Translations under genes and position numbers: made by a program
Notes under the pieces: generated by a model
Database searches by the model: none
The model's input: the letters and a program-made list of their open reading frames with translations, nothing else
What the model was told of the DNA's origin: nothing
In this document: one piece after another, positions 8,411-16,663 of the stretch
Numbering within the stretch: the stretch's first letter is position 1
Layout: each line of letters begins with the position of its first letter
Assembly: GCA_024226315.1 (NCBI GenBank)
Contig: JAAELT010000611.1
Coordinates: forward strand, 62,001-126,000
Direction: 5' to 3'
DNA length: 64,000 nt
Source of the DNA: a bacterium
GTDB lineage: Bacteria; Acidobacteriota; Thermoanaerobaculia; Multivoradales; J023

Positions 8411-10354
8411 GTGCTCAGCGCGAGGGTGATCAACGGTCGGTGGGTTCTGGCGGCGCTTGCTTCCGCGGTCGTGCTGGCTTCGGCGTGCTCACCCGACGAC
8501 GACGATGGCGCGGAGGACGGCTTCGCCTGGGACGTCTATGGCGGCGACGCGGCCCACACCAAGTTCGCTCCACTCGATCAGATCCACCGCCGCAACGTCG
8601 AGGATCTCGAGGTTGTCTGGCGCTGGCGCTCGCCGGACGAGGAGATCCTGGCCGCCCAGCCGGACCTACGTACCTGGGCCCACGAGTCGACGCCGCTCGC
8701 TGTCGACGGCGTGCTCTACACCGCCACCTCGTTCTCCCAGGTCGTCGCGCTCGACGCCGGCACCGGCGAGACCCTGTGGGTCCACGACCCGGAGACATGG
8801 AAGCAGGGATCGCCGCCCAACATGGGCTTCCTGCACCGCGGCGTCGCCTACTGGCCCGGCGTCGCCGGCGGCCGGCTGTTCATCGGCACCGGCGACGCCT
8901 GGCTGATGGCCCTCGATCCCACGACCGGTGAGCCGGTGAGCGGGTTCGGCGACGGCGGCCGCGTGGACCTCACCGAGGGACTCGGCCGGCCGGTCGACCG
9001 CGACCTCTACGGCGTCTCCTCGCCGCCGACGATCTGCCGCGACGTGGTGATCGTCGGCTCTTCGATCAGCGACGACCCGATCCGACCCGACATGCCGCCG
9101 GGCGATGTGCGCGGCTTCGACCCACGCACCGGCAAGCTGCTGTGGTCTTTCCAGACCATCCCCGAGGGAATCGGCAACGCCAACGTCTGGACTTTGATGT
9201 CCTGCGACGAGGAGCTCGGCACCGTCTACCTGCCGACATCGACGCCAACCAACGACTACTACGGCGGCGAGCGCCCGGGCGACAACCTCCATGCCGAGAG
9301 CCTGGTGGCGCTCGACGCCGTGACCGGCGAGAAGCGGTGGCACTACCAGATGGTGCACCACGGGCTGTGGGACTACGACCTGCCCGCCGCGCCCGTCCTG
9401 GTCGACCTGGAGGTCGACGGCCGGCCGGTGAAGGCGGTGGCGCAGGTCTCGAAGCAGGCCTTCGCCTACGTGCTCGACCGAGTGACCGGTGAGTCGGTGT
9501 GGCCGATCGAAGAGCGGCCAGTGCCCGCGTCGCCGGTGGCCGGTGAGCACTCCTCCCCCACCCAACCCTTCCCCACCCGCCCGCCGGCCTTCGACCGCCA
9601 GGGCGTGAGCGAGGGCGACCTGATCGACTTCACCCCCGAGCTGCGCGCCGAGGCCGTCGACATCCTCGACCGCTTCGACTACGGGCCTCTTTACCACCCG
9701 CCGTCGGAGGTGCCGTCGCTGGTGCTTCCCGGCCCGGTGGGCGGCGCCAGCTGGGCCGGCGCCGCCTTCGACCCCCGGTCTCAGACGCTCTACGTGCCGT
9801 CGGTCACCAAGGCGTCGCTGCTGATGCTGGTGAACGGCGGCGAGCGCGCCCCCGGGCACCCCCACCGCGGCTTCGTGCAGCTGAACCCGCCGGGACCGCA
9901 AGGTCTACCGCTGTGGAAGCCGCCCTACGGTCGGGTGACGGCGATCGACCTGGGCAAGGGTGAGATCTCCTGGACCAGCGCTGTCGGCAGCGGCCCGCGC
10001 GACCACCCCGCGCTCGCGGGCCTCGACCTGCCGCCCCTGGGCTGGCCCCGGCGGAGCTTCGTGCTGCTCTCAGGCGACGTCCTGTTCGTCGCCCAGCAGG
10101 GCAAGTGGCGTCTCGGCGGCATGAACGAGCAGGGCAACGCGGTGCTGATCGAGAACGAGAACGCCGAGCCGTCGCTACGCGCGCTGGACCCCCGCAACGG
10201 CCGCCAGATCGCCGAGATCCCCCTGCCCGGCAACGCCACCGGCTCGCCGATGACCTACCTGCACGACGGCAGGCAGTACGTCGTCCTGGCCATCGGCGGC
10301 GGCCAGCTGCCGGCCGAGCTGGTGGCGCTCGGTCTGCCGCGGGGCGACGGCTGA
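8411..10354 (+). CDS. PQQ-type beta-propeller dehydrogenase-like lipoprotein
   Basis: The 647-residue protein starts at GTG and begins with a lipoprotein signal peptide (hydrophobic segment, then LASAC), so it is probably anchored in the periplasm. Repeats typical of the eight-bladed quinoprotein propeller run through it, for example LYTATSFSQVVALDAGTGE, LFIGTGDAWLMALDPTTGE and VYLPTSTPTNDYYGG. The layout resembles soluble or membrane PQQ-dependent glucose and alcohol dehydrogenases, which oxidise sugars or alcohols into the respiratory chain. No cytochrome c motif is present, so electrons would leave to quinone or a separate carrier. The substrate cannot be assigned. Confidence 0.85.
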   Translation: MLSARVINGRWVLAALASAVVLASACSPDDDDGAEDGFAWDVYGGDAAHTKFAPLDQIHRRNVEDLEVVWRWRSPDEEILAAQPDLRTWAHESTPLAVDGVLYTATSFSQVVALDAGTGETLWVHDPETWKQGSPPNMGFLHRGVAYWPGVAGGRLFIGTGDAWLMALDPTTGEPVSGFGDGGRVDLTEGLGRPVDRDLYGVSSPPTICRDVVIVGSSISDDPIRPDMPPGDVRGFDPRTGKLLWSFQTIPEGIGNANVWTLMSCDEELGTVYLPTSTPTNDYYGGERPGDNLHAESLVALDAVTGEKRWHYQMVHHGLWDYDLPAAPVLVDLEVDGRPVKAVAQVSKQAFAYVLDRVTGESVWPIEERPVPASPVAGEHSSPTQPFPTRPPAFDRQGVSEGDLIDFTPELRAEAVDILDRFDYGPLYHPPSEVPSLVLPGPVGGASWAGAAFDPRSQTLYVPSVTKASLLMLVNGGERAPGHPHRGFVQLNPPGPQGLPLWKPPYGRVTAIDLGKGEISWTSAVGSGPRDHPALAGLDLPPLGWPRRSFVLLSGDVLFVAQQGKWRLGGMNEQGNAVLIENENAEPSLRALDPRNGRQIAEIPLPGNATGSPMTYLHDGRQYVVLAIGGGQLPAELVALGLPRGDG

Positions 10355-10750
10355 CTTCAGCGTCGAGGACACCTCCCGGGGCTCCCGGGTCGCTTTCCTC
10401 AGCGACATGCGAGGCTCCCGTTCGCGCCGGATCCCGTTCCTCACACGTGAGGGACGCTCCGGCGCGAGAGGCATCGCGCGCCTCAGCTCTGAGGCGACCC
10501 TCCAAATCGTAAGGAAAGGGCGTACTCACGTGTGAGGTGAACCTTTTCTCTCCATGAGGACCCCTCCTCGGCGCTGAGGCGAGCAACCCCGGTCGCGCGG
10601 GTGCCTCGCTTTTCGCTGAGGCGAGCGACCGAAGAGCGTCAGGTCGCCCGCCTCACGCGTGAGGCGACCCTCCAAATCGTAGGGAAAGGGCATCCTCACG
10701 TCTGAGGCGGGCCTCCAAGTCGTAAGGAAAGGGCGTCCTCACGTCTGAGG
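10355..10750. repeat. Array of palindromes with a 42-43 bp period
   Basis: The sequence directly after the PQQ gene's stop codon contains ten versions of the 14-bp palindrome CCTCACGTCTGAGG. Their last bases fall at 10368, 10414, 10452, 10494, 10537, 10579, 10621, 10664, 10707 and 10750. The first intervals are 46 and 38 bp; after that they are 42 or 43 bp. The interpalindrome DNA is partly conserved in the later units (CCCTCCAAATCGTAAGG, then GAAAGGGCGT) and divergent in the earlier ones. The period is not a multiple of three and stops occur in the frames, so this is not a protein repeat. It differs from CRISPR because the conserved part is too short and the spacers resemble each other. Confidence 0.85.
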
Positions 10751-11112
10751 AGCGCCCTGTTCGCCCGCCGAGTGCTCGGGGGAGGTTGTGGAAAATCTGG
10801 CACGAGCCTCACACCGGACAGCCCGATCCATTTCACCCCAAATTCTTTCTCATCACTGCTTTACGTGAGATTCCATCCCTTCTGAAGATTCCGAGGTCGG
10901 CCCGGAGGTTGTGGAAAATGTGGTCCGTTTTCCAAATCGCCTTCCCACCTCCCTACACTTTTCTCACACCCGGGGAGAAAAACCCCGGGCCGCGGACCGG
11001 CGGGGACGGAGGCCGCCCCGCCGGGCCGATGAAAAGCTACCTGGCACCGCCAGGAACCAAACCCACCGGCGACCCGGGGCCTCCACGGGGACGCCACGAA
11101 AGGAGATTCGCG
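10751..11112. other. Long leader with a repeated 16-mer and GC-rich hairpins
   Basis: No gene is seen. A direct repeat GGAGGTTGTGGAAAAT occurs at 10781-10796 and 10904-10919, 123 bp apart, and could be a regulator site or duplicated promoter element. Downstream a hairpin CCCGGGG/CCCCGGG with a 7-base A-rich loop occupies 10969-10989, followed by a second GC-rich hairpin near 10997-11024. The region ends in an AGGAG ribosome site at 11101-11105 before the next gene. The base composition is lower in GC at 10780-10960 than in the neighbourhood, as in a promoter region. Confidence 0.5.
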
Positions 11113-11988
11113 ATGAACGCGAAAACTTCCAAAGAGACCGCAGACAGGGAGAAAGCCTGCCGCTTCTTGCTCGCAGCCTTCTTCCGCCACGGTCTCGAGA
11201 TCGGCCAGAAACTGGTCGAGATCTTCCAGCCGCACCAGCAGGAGGGCGACCCGGAGCCGGGCTTCTACGGCACCATCGTCGCCTTCGGCCGGGGGCTGAA
11301 GAACGCCATCGAAAAGGTGGTCAGGGCCGACAAGGTCCTGTTCGCCGCCAACGCCGCCCTCGACGCGGCGCGCCAGTCCCGTGACGACAAGGCTTCCCAC
11401 CTGGGCAGCAAGATCAGCGCTCTGCGCAACGTCTGCAAGGCCTTGTTCGTCGACCTTTCCGTCCACCAGCTGGGATTCGACCAGCGCACCGCCCAGGATC
11501 CGGTACCTCTCCTGATCCAGGCCGATCGCGTGGTCGAGCACCTGCGCAGCGACGAGGCGACCACCGCCGAGTACCGGTTCGAAGGCGACGACTTCGACCC
11601 GCGGAAGTACGCCGACGAGGTGGCAGCCGACGCTCGCGGCGTGCGCGACTCTCTCGACGAGGTCGCCGACACCGGGCGCCGCGCCGAGACCGCGTTGCTG
11701 GAGAAACGCGGCGTCACCAAGGAGTACGACAGGCTGTTTCTCCACGGTGCCCGCACCTTCGAGAGCCACTGTCGCCTGGTGGGCAAGAACGACCTGGCCG
11801 AGCGCATCCGCCCTTCGGAGAAGCGCCCCGGCCGCACCGTCGTTGCACCCACCGAGGTGCCCGACGATCAATCCGAGGAGCCGGAGACTGAGCAATCGGC
11901 CGCCGGCGAGGTCGACACCTCGGAGCAGGCGGTTGAGGCGACCGCGTCGGATACCGGCGCGGAGCCGACGGAGAGCGTCGTCTCCTAG
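11113..11988 (+). CDS. Hypothetical helical protein with acidic tail
   Basis: I do not recognise this 291-residue protein. The ATG at 11113 is chosen because it follows AGGAG at good spacing; the frame stays open upstream but runs through non-coding leader. The first 230 residues are predicted to be mostly alpha helical, without signal peptide or membrane helices, and contain two Cys (in ACRFLLA and NVCKALF). The last 55 residues are rich in Glu, Ser and Thr and probably disordered. It is monocistronic with its own long leader and a strong terminator, so it is likely to be expressed on its own. A structural or stress role is possible but not supported. Confidence 0.75.
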   Translation: MNAKTSKETADREKACRFLLAAFFRHGLEIGQKLVEIFQPHQQEGDPEPGFYGTIVAFGRGLKNAIEKVVRADKVLFAANAALDAARQSRDDKASHLGSKISALRNVCKALFVDLSVHQLGFDQRTAQDPVPLLIQADRVVEHLRSDEATTAEYRFEGDDFDPRKYADEVAADARGVRDSLDEVADTGRRAETALLEKRGVTKEYDRLFLHGARTFESHCRLVGKNDLAERIRPSEKRPGRTVVAPTEVPDDQSEEPETEQSAAGEVDTSEQAVEATASDTGAEPTESVVS

Positions 11989-12003
11989 GTTGGGTCGAGC
12001 TCC

Positions 12004-12036
12004 GGGCCGCCCCGCTCGCCGGGGCGGCCCTTTTTT
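12004..12036 (+). terminator. Strong rho-independent terminator
   Basis: A perfect 10-bp GC stem (GGGCCGCCCC with GGGGCGGCCC) with a 7-base loop is followed directly by six T. It lies 15 bp after the stop codon of the hypothetical helical-protein gene and also separates it from the convergent kinase gene. Confidence 0.92.
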
Positions 12037-12051
12037 CTTCTCGGGCCCGAC

Positions 12052-15000
12052 TCAGACGGCTGCCGCTCGGGGCTCGGCGGTCTGGCCGGACTTCGCGGCT
12101 CTCTGGAGTGCCGCCTGCAGATCTTCGCGACGGAAGGGCTTGCTGATGTACTCGTCCATACCGGCCGCCAGGCACCTTTCGCGATCGCCCTTGATGGCAT
12201 GGGCGGTCATCGCGACGATGTAAGGCTGCTGGTCGGCGGGAAGATCACCGCGGATGCCGCGGGCGGCCTGGCAGCCGTCCATCTCGGGCATCTGGAGGTC
12301 CATCAGCACGACGTCGTAGGGCTGCTGGCCGCAGGCTTCCAGCGCCTGGACCCCGTTGGCGACGACGTCGGCGCGGTAGCCGAGGCTCTCGAGCACGAGC
12401 TGCGCGACCTGCTGGTTGGTGGGGTTGTCCTCGGCGATCAGGATGCGCAGGGGCAACACCGTCGAGTCCTCGGGCTCGGGGGCGCTGGGTGCGGGCTCGG
12501 GCTCGGCCGGCGGGGCCTCGGATGAGGAGTCGACGAACCGATCCAGGGCATCGCGCAGCGAACCGAGGTCGACCGGTTTGGCGAGGTAGCCGTCGAAGTC
12601 GTCTTCCAGGCCCCACGGACCCTCGCCGGTCAGGGCGATGATCGCCGGCTGACGCTCTTCGGAAAAGTCGCGATGGATGCGGCGCGCTGCCTCGACACCG
12701 TCCATCTCGGGCATCTGCTTGTCCATCAGCACGACGTCGTAGTCTTTGCGTCCGAGCGCCTCGAGCACCTCGAGCCCGTTGGCGGCGATATCGGCGCGGT
12801 GCCCGATGGTCTCGAGCATCAACGCCATCACCTTCTGGTTCACCGCGTGGTCCTCGGCCAGGAGGATCCTGAGCGATGCCGAAGGCTTCTCTTCCGCGGT
12901 TGACGACCGGCCGCCCGTCTCGGGCGCGTCGAGGAGGTTCACCAACGTCTCCTGGAGCTGCTCGGGCTTGAGCGGTTGGGAAAGCACGGCGCTCAAGAGA
13001 GGCTCCACGGCCTTCTCCACCACCGAGCCGACGCGGGTCAGGAGCACCAGCGGAAGCTGGCGGGTTTCGCAGGCGTCGACCAGCCGATTGAGCCGGCGCT
13101 GGCGCTCGGCCGTCTCGCAGTCGGCGATCACCAGGTCGAACCTGCTGCCGCCGCGGATGCGTTCGAGTGCCTCGTCGGCGGAAGCGACCCGTACCGCGTT
13201 CAGCACCCAGGCGCGGGCGCAGCGCTCGAGCGGGCTACGCTCGCTCGACGTGCGGTCGACGATCAGGGCACACTTGCCCTCGAGCGACGCGTGGGCGCGG
13301 TAGAGGTGGGAGCGATCCGGACCCGTCGCGGCCCGGCAGCTGATCGAGAAGTGGAAGGTCGAGCCCTCGCTCTCGGTGCTCTCGACCCAGATGTCGCCGC
13401 CCATCAGCTCCGCGAGCTGCTTGCAGATGGCGAGGCCGAGGCCGGTGCCGCCGAAGCGGCGGGTGGTCGACGCGTCGACCTGGCTGAAGGCCTGGAACAA
13501 CCGACCCAGCTTGTCAGTGGGGATGCCGATACCGGTGTCCTCGACCGCGAACTGGAGCTCCAGCCGATCGCCGACGGTGCGGTTGCCGACCCGCACGAAG
13601 ACCCCGCCCTCCTGGGTGAACTTGATGCCGTTGGAGAGCAGGTTGACCAGGATCTGGCGGGTGCGGGTGATGTCGCCGACCACGGTCTCCGGCGTACCCT
13701 CCTCGATCCAGTAACCGAGGTCGAGGTCCTTGTTGGCGGCGGTCGAGGCCATCAGGGCGAGCGCGTCTTCCACGCACTGACGCAGGTCGAAAGGCACCAT
13801 TTCGATCTCGAGCTTGCGCGACTCGATCTTGGAGAAGTCGAGGATGTCGTTGAGCAGGCCGAGCAGCGCCTCGCCGCTCACCCGCACCGTCTCCAGGTGG
13901 TCGCGCTGCTTGCCGGTCAGCTCGGTGTCGAGCACCAGGCTGGTCATGCCGAGCACGGCGTTCATCGGGGTACGGATCTCGTGGCTCAGGTTGGCCAGGA
14001 AATCGCCCTTGGCGCGGTTGGATTCCTCGGCGGCCTCGCGCGCCTGGCGCGCGGTCTCGGTCTCCTCCTGGGCCTGGCGCAGGGCACGGCGGCGGTTGCG
14101 CCGCTCGAGGGCGGCGCGACGGTAGACCAGCGCCACGGACGCCAAACCGAGGACGTAGAGGCTGTAGGCCCACCACGTGCCCCAGGGCGGCGGCTGCACG
14201 CGGATTGCCAACTCCAGCCCCTGCTCGTTCCACACCCCGTCGTTGTTCGAGCCTCGCACACGCAGCGTGTAGCGCCCGGGATCGAGGTCGGTGACTGTCA
14301 CCCGGCGGTAGGTGTCGAGATCGATCCACGTGTCGGTCAGGCCCTCGAGCTGGTACGAGTAGCGGTTCCTCTCCGGCGCCGTGTAGTCGAGCGCCGCGAC
14401 GTCGAACGACACGATGTCGTCGTCGTGTCGCAGCACGACCTCGCCTCGCTCGTCGAGCCAGCGGTCGCGGGGCACCTCCTGCCCGGACTTCAGGAACGAG
14501 GTCAGGACCACCGCCGGGGCGTTGGTATTGCCGACGATCCGGTCCGGATGGAAGATGTTGAATCCGTTGACACCGCCGAAAATCAGCTCGCCGTCCGCGC
14601 TGAGGTAGTGGGCGCCGACCGTGAACTCGTTGCTTTGGAGACCGTGGCTGGCGTCGAAGACCTTGAAGGTCCCGGTCCTGGGATCGAATCTCGAAAGGCC
14701 GTCGTTGGTGGACAACCAGAGGCGCCCGGCGGTGTCGGACCGGATGCCGTGGATGGTGTCGTTGGAGAGACCGTCCTGCTCGGAGAAGTTGCGGAAGATC
14801 GCCTTCCCGGAGGCCTTGTCGAAGCCTTCCAACCGGTCGAAGCCGTCGCCCCGTGTGCCGATCCAGAGCACCCCGGAACCGTCGACGTGGAGCGCGTTGA
14901 TTTCATCGGAGCTCAGGCTGCCGCGGCTCTCGCTGTTGCCGCGAAAACGAGTGAAGGTCCCGGAGGCCGGATCGAAGCGGTTCAGGCCGCCGGCCGCGGT

Positions 15001-16644
15001 GCCGACCCACAGGTCACCGTCGGTGGCTTTCGCCAGAGAGGTCACGCGATCGTGGCTCAGGCTGACTGGGTCGCTCGGATCGTGGCGAAAGTGCGTGAAC
15101 TCGTCGGCGCCCTGCTCGCTGGCGGCGCCGTCGAAACGAGCGAGGCCGGCACCGAACGTACCTACCCACAGGGTACCCGTGGCGTCCTCGAGCATCGACA
15201 TAACGCCGTTCTGGGCCAACCTCCCGGGTTGATCCGGGTCCTGGCGGAAGCGGGTAAAGGTGCGGGTCTCGGCGTCGAAGCGGTTCAGGCCACCGGCCAT
15301 CGTGCCGAGCCAAAGGTCGCCCTGCCGATCGTGGAGCAGGGAAGTGACCCGATCGTCGCCGAGACTGGTGGGATCGCTCGGATCGTGACGGTAGTGGGTG
15401 AAACGGCCGGTCTCGCGGTCGAGGACGTCGACGCCGCCGCCCAGGGTGGCGATCCACAGATTGTCGTCCGAGTCCTGCGAGAAGGCCATGACGACCTTGG
15501 CGCTCAGGCCCTGATCGTCGCCGGGAGAGCGCTTGTAGTGCGCGAAGGACCAGGTTGCGGGGTTCCAGCTGTTGACGCCGGCGTCCAGCGTGCCGAACCA
15601 GAACACTCCGGCGCGGTCCTGATAGATCGAGAAGACGTCGTCGCTCGAAATCGACAAGACGTCCCCCGGATCGTGACGGTAGGTGGAAAACCGATCCTGC
15701 GTCCGGTCGTAGAGCAGCAGCCCGCGGACGGTTCCGACCCACAGCCGGCCCTCGCTGTCTTCATAGAGCGCGCGGACCTCGCTCGGGCTCTCCGGATCGG
15801 CCGGGGACCTTCGGTAGTGGGTCGAGGTCAGAGTGGCTCGATCGAGCCGATCGAGCCCGCTGTAGGTGCCGATCCACAGAGCGCCTGTATGGTCTTCGAG
15901 GATCGCCGAGACGCCATTGTCGCCCAGGCTCAGACGCTGCTTCGGGTCGTGGACGATGCGGGTGAAGTCTCCCGATCCTCGCTGATAGATGTTGAGGCCC
16001 TGCTCGGTGCCGATCCATAGGTTGCCCATGCGATCTTCGTTGATCGCGCGGATGCGGTCGTCGCTCAGGGTCTTGGAATCAGTGTCGGCGTGCCGAAAGT
16101 GCTCGAAGGTGCCGGTGGCGGGATCGAAGCGATCGAGGCCGGATGCCTTGGTGCCGATCCACAGCTCACCGAGGCGATCCTGGTAGATGGCCATCACCCG
16201 GTCGCCGGCCAGGCTCTTGGGGTCCTCCGGATCGTGACGAAAAGTGGTGAACGTCCCAGTCGCGGGGTCGTAGCTGCTGAGCCCCCCTTCGGTACCGACC
16301 CACAGTCTCCCGGCATTGCCCTTGGCGAGCACCCGGATCCAGTCGTTGGCCACCGACGCCGGATCTCGGGGGTTGTGCTTGTAGACCTTGAAGCTGTAGC
16401 CGTCATAGCGGTTGAGGCCACCCTGAGTGCCGAACCACATGAACCCCTGGTCGTCCTGCAAGATGCTATTGACGGTGCTCTGCGCCAGCCCCTGCTCGGG
16501 GGACAGGTGGCGGAACGAGATGTTGGGCGCCTGGGCCCACAGGTCGCGGCCCGCCAGCAACGCGGTGGTCAGCAGCAGGAGGGCGAGGCCGCGGCACAGC
16601 CGCGGTCGCCGGGATCCCTCGGGATTGATGGAGCTCATTTGCAT
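12052..16644 (-). CDS. Hybrid histidine kinase with two-propeller sensor (module copy A)
   Basis: The 1530-residue membrane sensor has a signal peptide, about 14 propeller blades of the Reg_prop type (recurring LWVGT-GGLNRFD and FRHDPSDP patterns, residues 45-740), a Y_Y_Y-type beta domain, and one transmembrane helix near residue 830. The cytoplasmic part has a HisKA domain with phosphoacceptor His888 in LSHEIRTPMN and an HATPase domain with the N, G1 and G2 boxes. A degenerate receiver lacks the usual acidic pair, and two intact receivers follow (both with MPEMDG). There is no DNA-binding or HPt domain, so phosphate must pass to a separate protein. It begins 19 bp after the NPWV-tailed protease and is its operon partner. 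Confidence 0.95.
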   Translation of the reverse strand: MQMSSINPEGSRRPRLCRGLALLLLTTALLAGRDLWAQAPNISFRHLSPEQGLAQSTVNSILQDDQGFMWFGTQGGLNRYDGYSFKVYKHNPRDPASVANDWIRVLAKGNAGRLWVGTEGGLSSYDPATGTFTTFRHDPEDPKSLAGDRVMAIYQDRLGELWIGTKASGLDRFDPATGTFEHFRHADTDSKTLSDDRIRAINEDRMGNLWIGTEQGLNIYQRGSGDFTRIVHDPKQRLSLGDNGVSAILEDHTGALWIGTYSGLDRLDRATLTSTHYRRSPADPESPSEVRALYEDSEGRLWVGTVRGLLLYDRTQDRFSTYRHDPGDVLSISSDDVFSIYQDRAGVFWFGTLDAGVNSWNPATWSFAHYKRSPGDDQGLSAKVVMAFSQDSDDNLWIATLGGGVDVLDRETGRFTHYRHDPSDPTSLGDDRVTSLLHDRQGDLWLGTMAGGLNRFDAETRTFTRFRQDPDQPGRLAQNGVMSMLEDATGTLWVGTFGAGLARFDGAASEQGADEFTHFRHDPSDPVSLSHDRVTSLAKATDGDLWVGTAAGGLNRFDPASGTFTRFRGNSESRGSLSSDEINALHVDGSGVLWIGTRGDGFDRLEGFDKASGKAIFRNFSEQDGLSNDTIHGIRSDTAGRLWLSTNDGLSRFDPRTGTFKVFDASHGLQSNEFTVGAHYLSADGELIFGGVNGFNIFHPDRIVGNTNAPAVVLTSFLKSGQEVPRDRWLDERGEVVLRHDDDIVSFDVAALDYTAPERNRYSYQLEGLTDTWIDLDTYRRVTVTDLDPGRYTLRVRGSNNDGVWNEQGLELAIRVQPPPWGTWWAYSLYVLGLASVALVYRRAALERRNRRRALRQAQEETETARQAREAAEESNRAKGDFLANLSHEIRTPMNAVLGMTSLVLDTELTGKQRDHLETVRVSGEALLGLLNDILDFSKIESRKLEIEMVPFDLRQCVEDALALMASTAANKDLDLGYWIEEGTPETVVGDITRTRQILVNLLSNGIKFTQEGGVFVRVGNRTVGDRLELQFAVEDTGIGIPTDKLGRLFQAFSQVDASTTRRFGGTGLGLAICKQLAELMGGDIWVESTESEGSTFHFSISCRAATGPDRSHLYRAHASLEGKCALIVDRTSSERSPLERCARAWVLNAVRVASADEALERIRGGSRFDLVIADCETAERQRRLNRLVDACETRQLPLVLLTRVGSVVEKAVEPLLSAVLSQPLKPEQLQETLVNLLDAPETGGRSSTAEEKPSASLRILLAEDHAVNQKVMALMLETIGHRADIAANGLEVLEALGRKDYDVVLMDKQMPEMDGVEAARRIHRDFSEERQPAIIALTGEGPWGLEDDFDGYLAKPVDLGSLRDALDRFVDSSSEAPPAEPEPAPSAPEPEDSTVLPLRILIAEDNPTNQQVAQLVLESLGYRADVVANGVQALEACGQQPYDVVLMDLQMPEMDGCQAARGIRGDLPADQQPYIVAMTAHAIKGDRERCLAAGMDEYISKPFRREDLQAALQRAAKSGQTAEPRAAAV

Positions 16645-16663
16645 CTCGGGTGGCCTCGCGTCC

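Noticed and set aside
10355..10750. CRISPR array
   Set aside because: The constant part is only 14 bp and itself palindromic, the spacers are partly conserved, and no cas gene is in the window.
12976..16020. A 1014-codon open frame on the plus strand within the module A kinase
   Set aside because: The minus strand encodes clear kinase and propeller motifs. The plus-strand translation has no domain and is only a GC-driven shadow.
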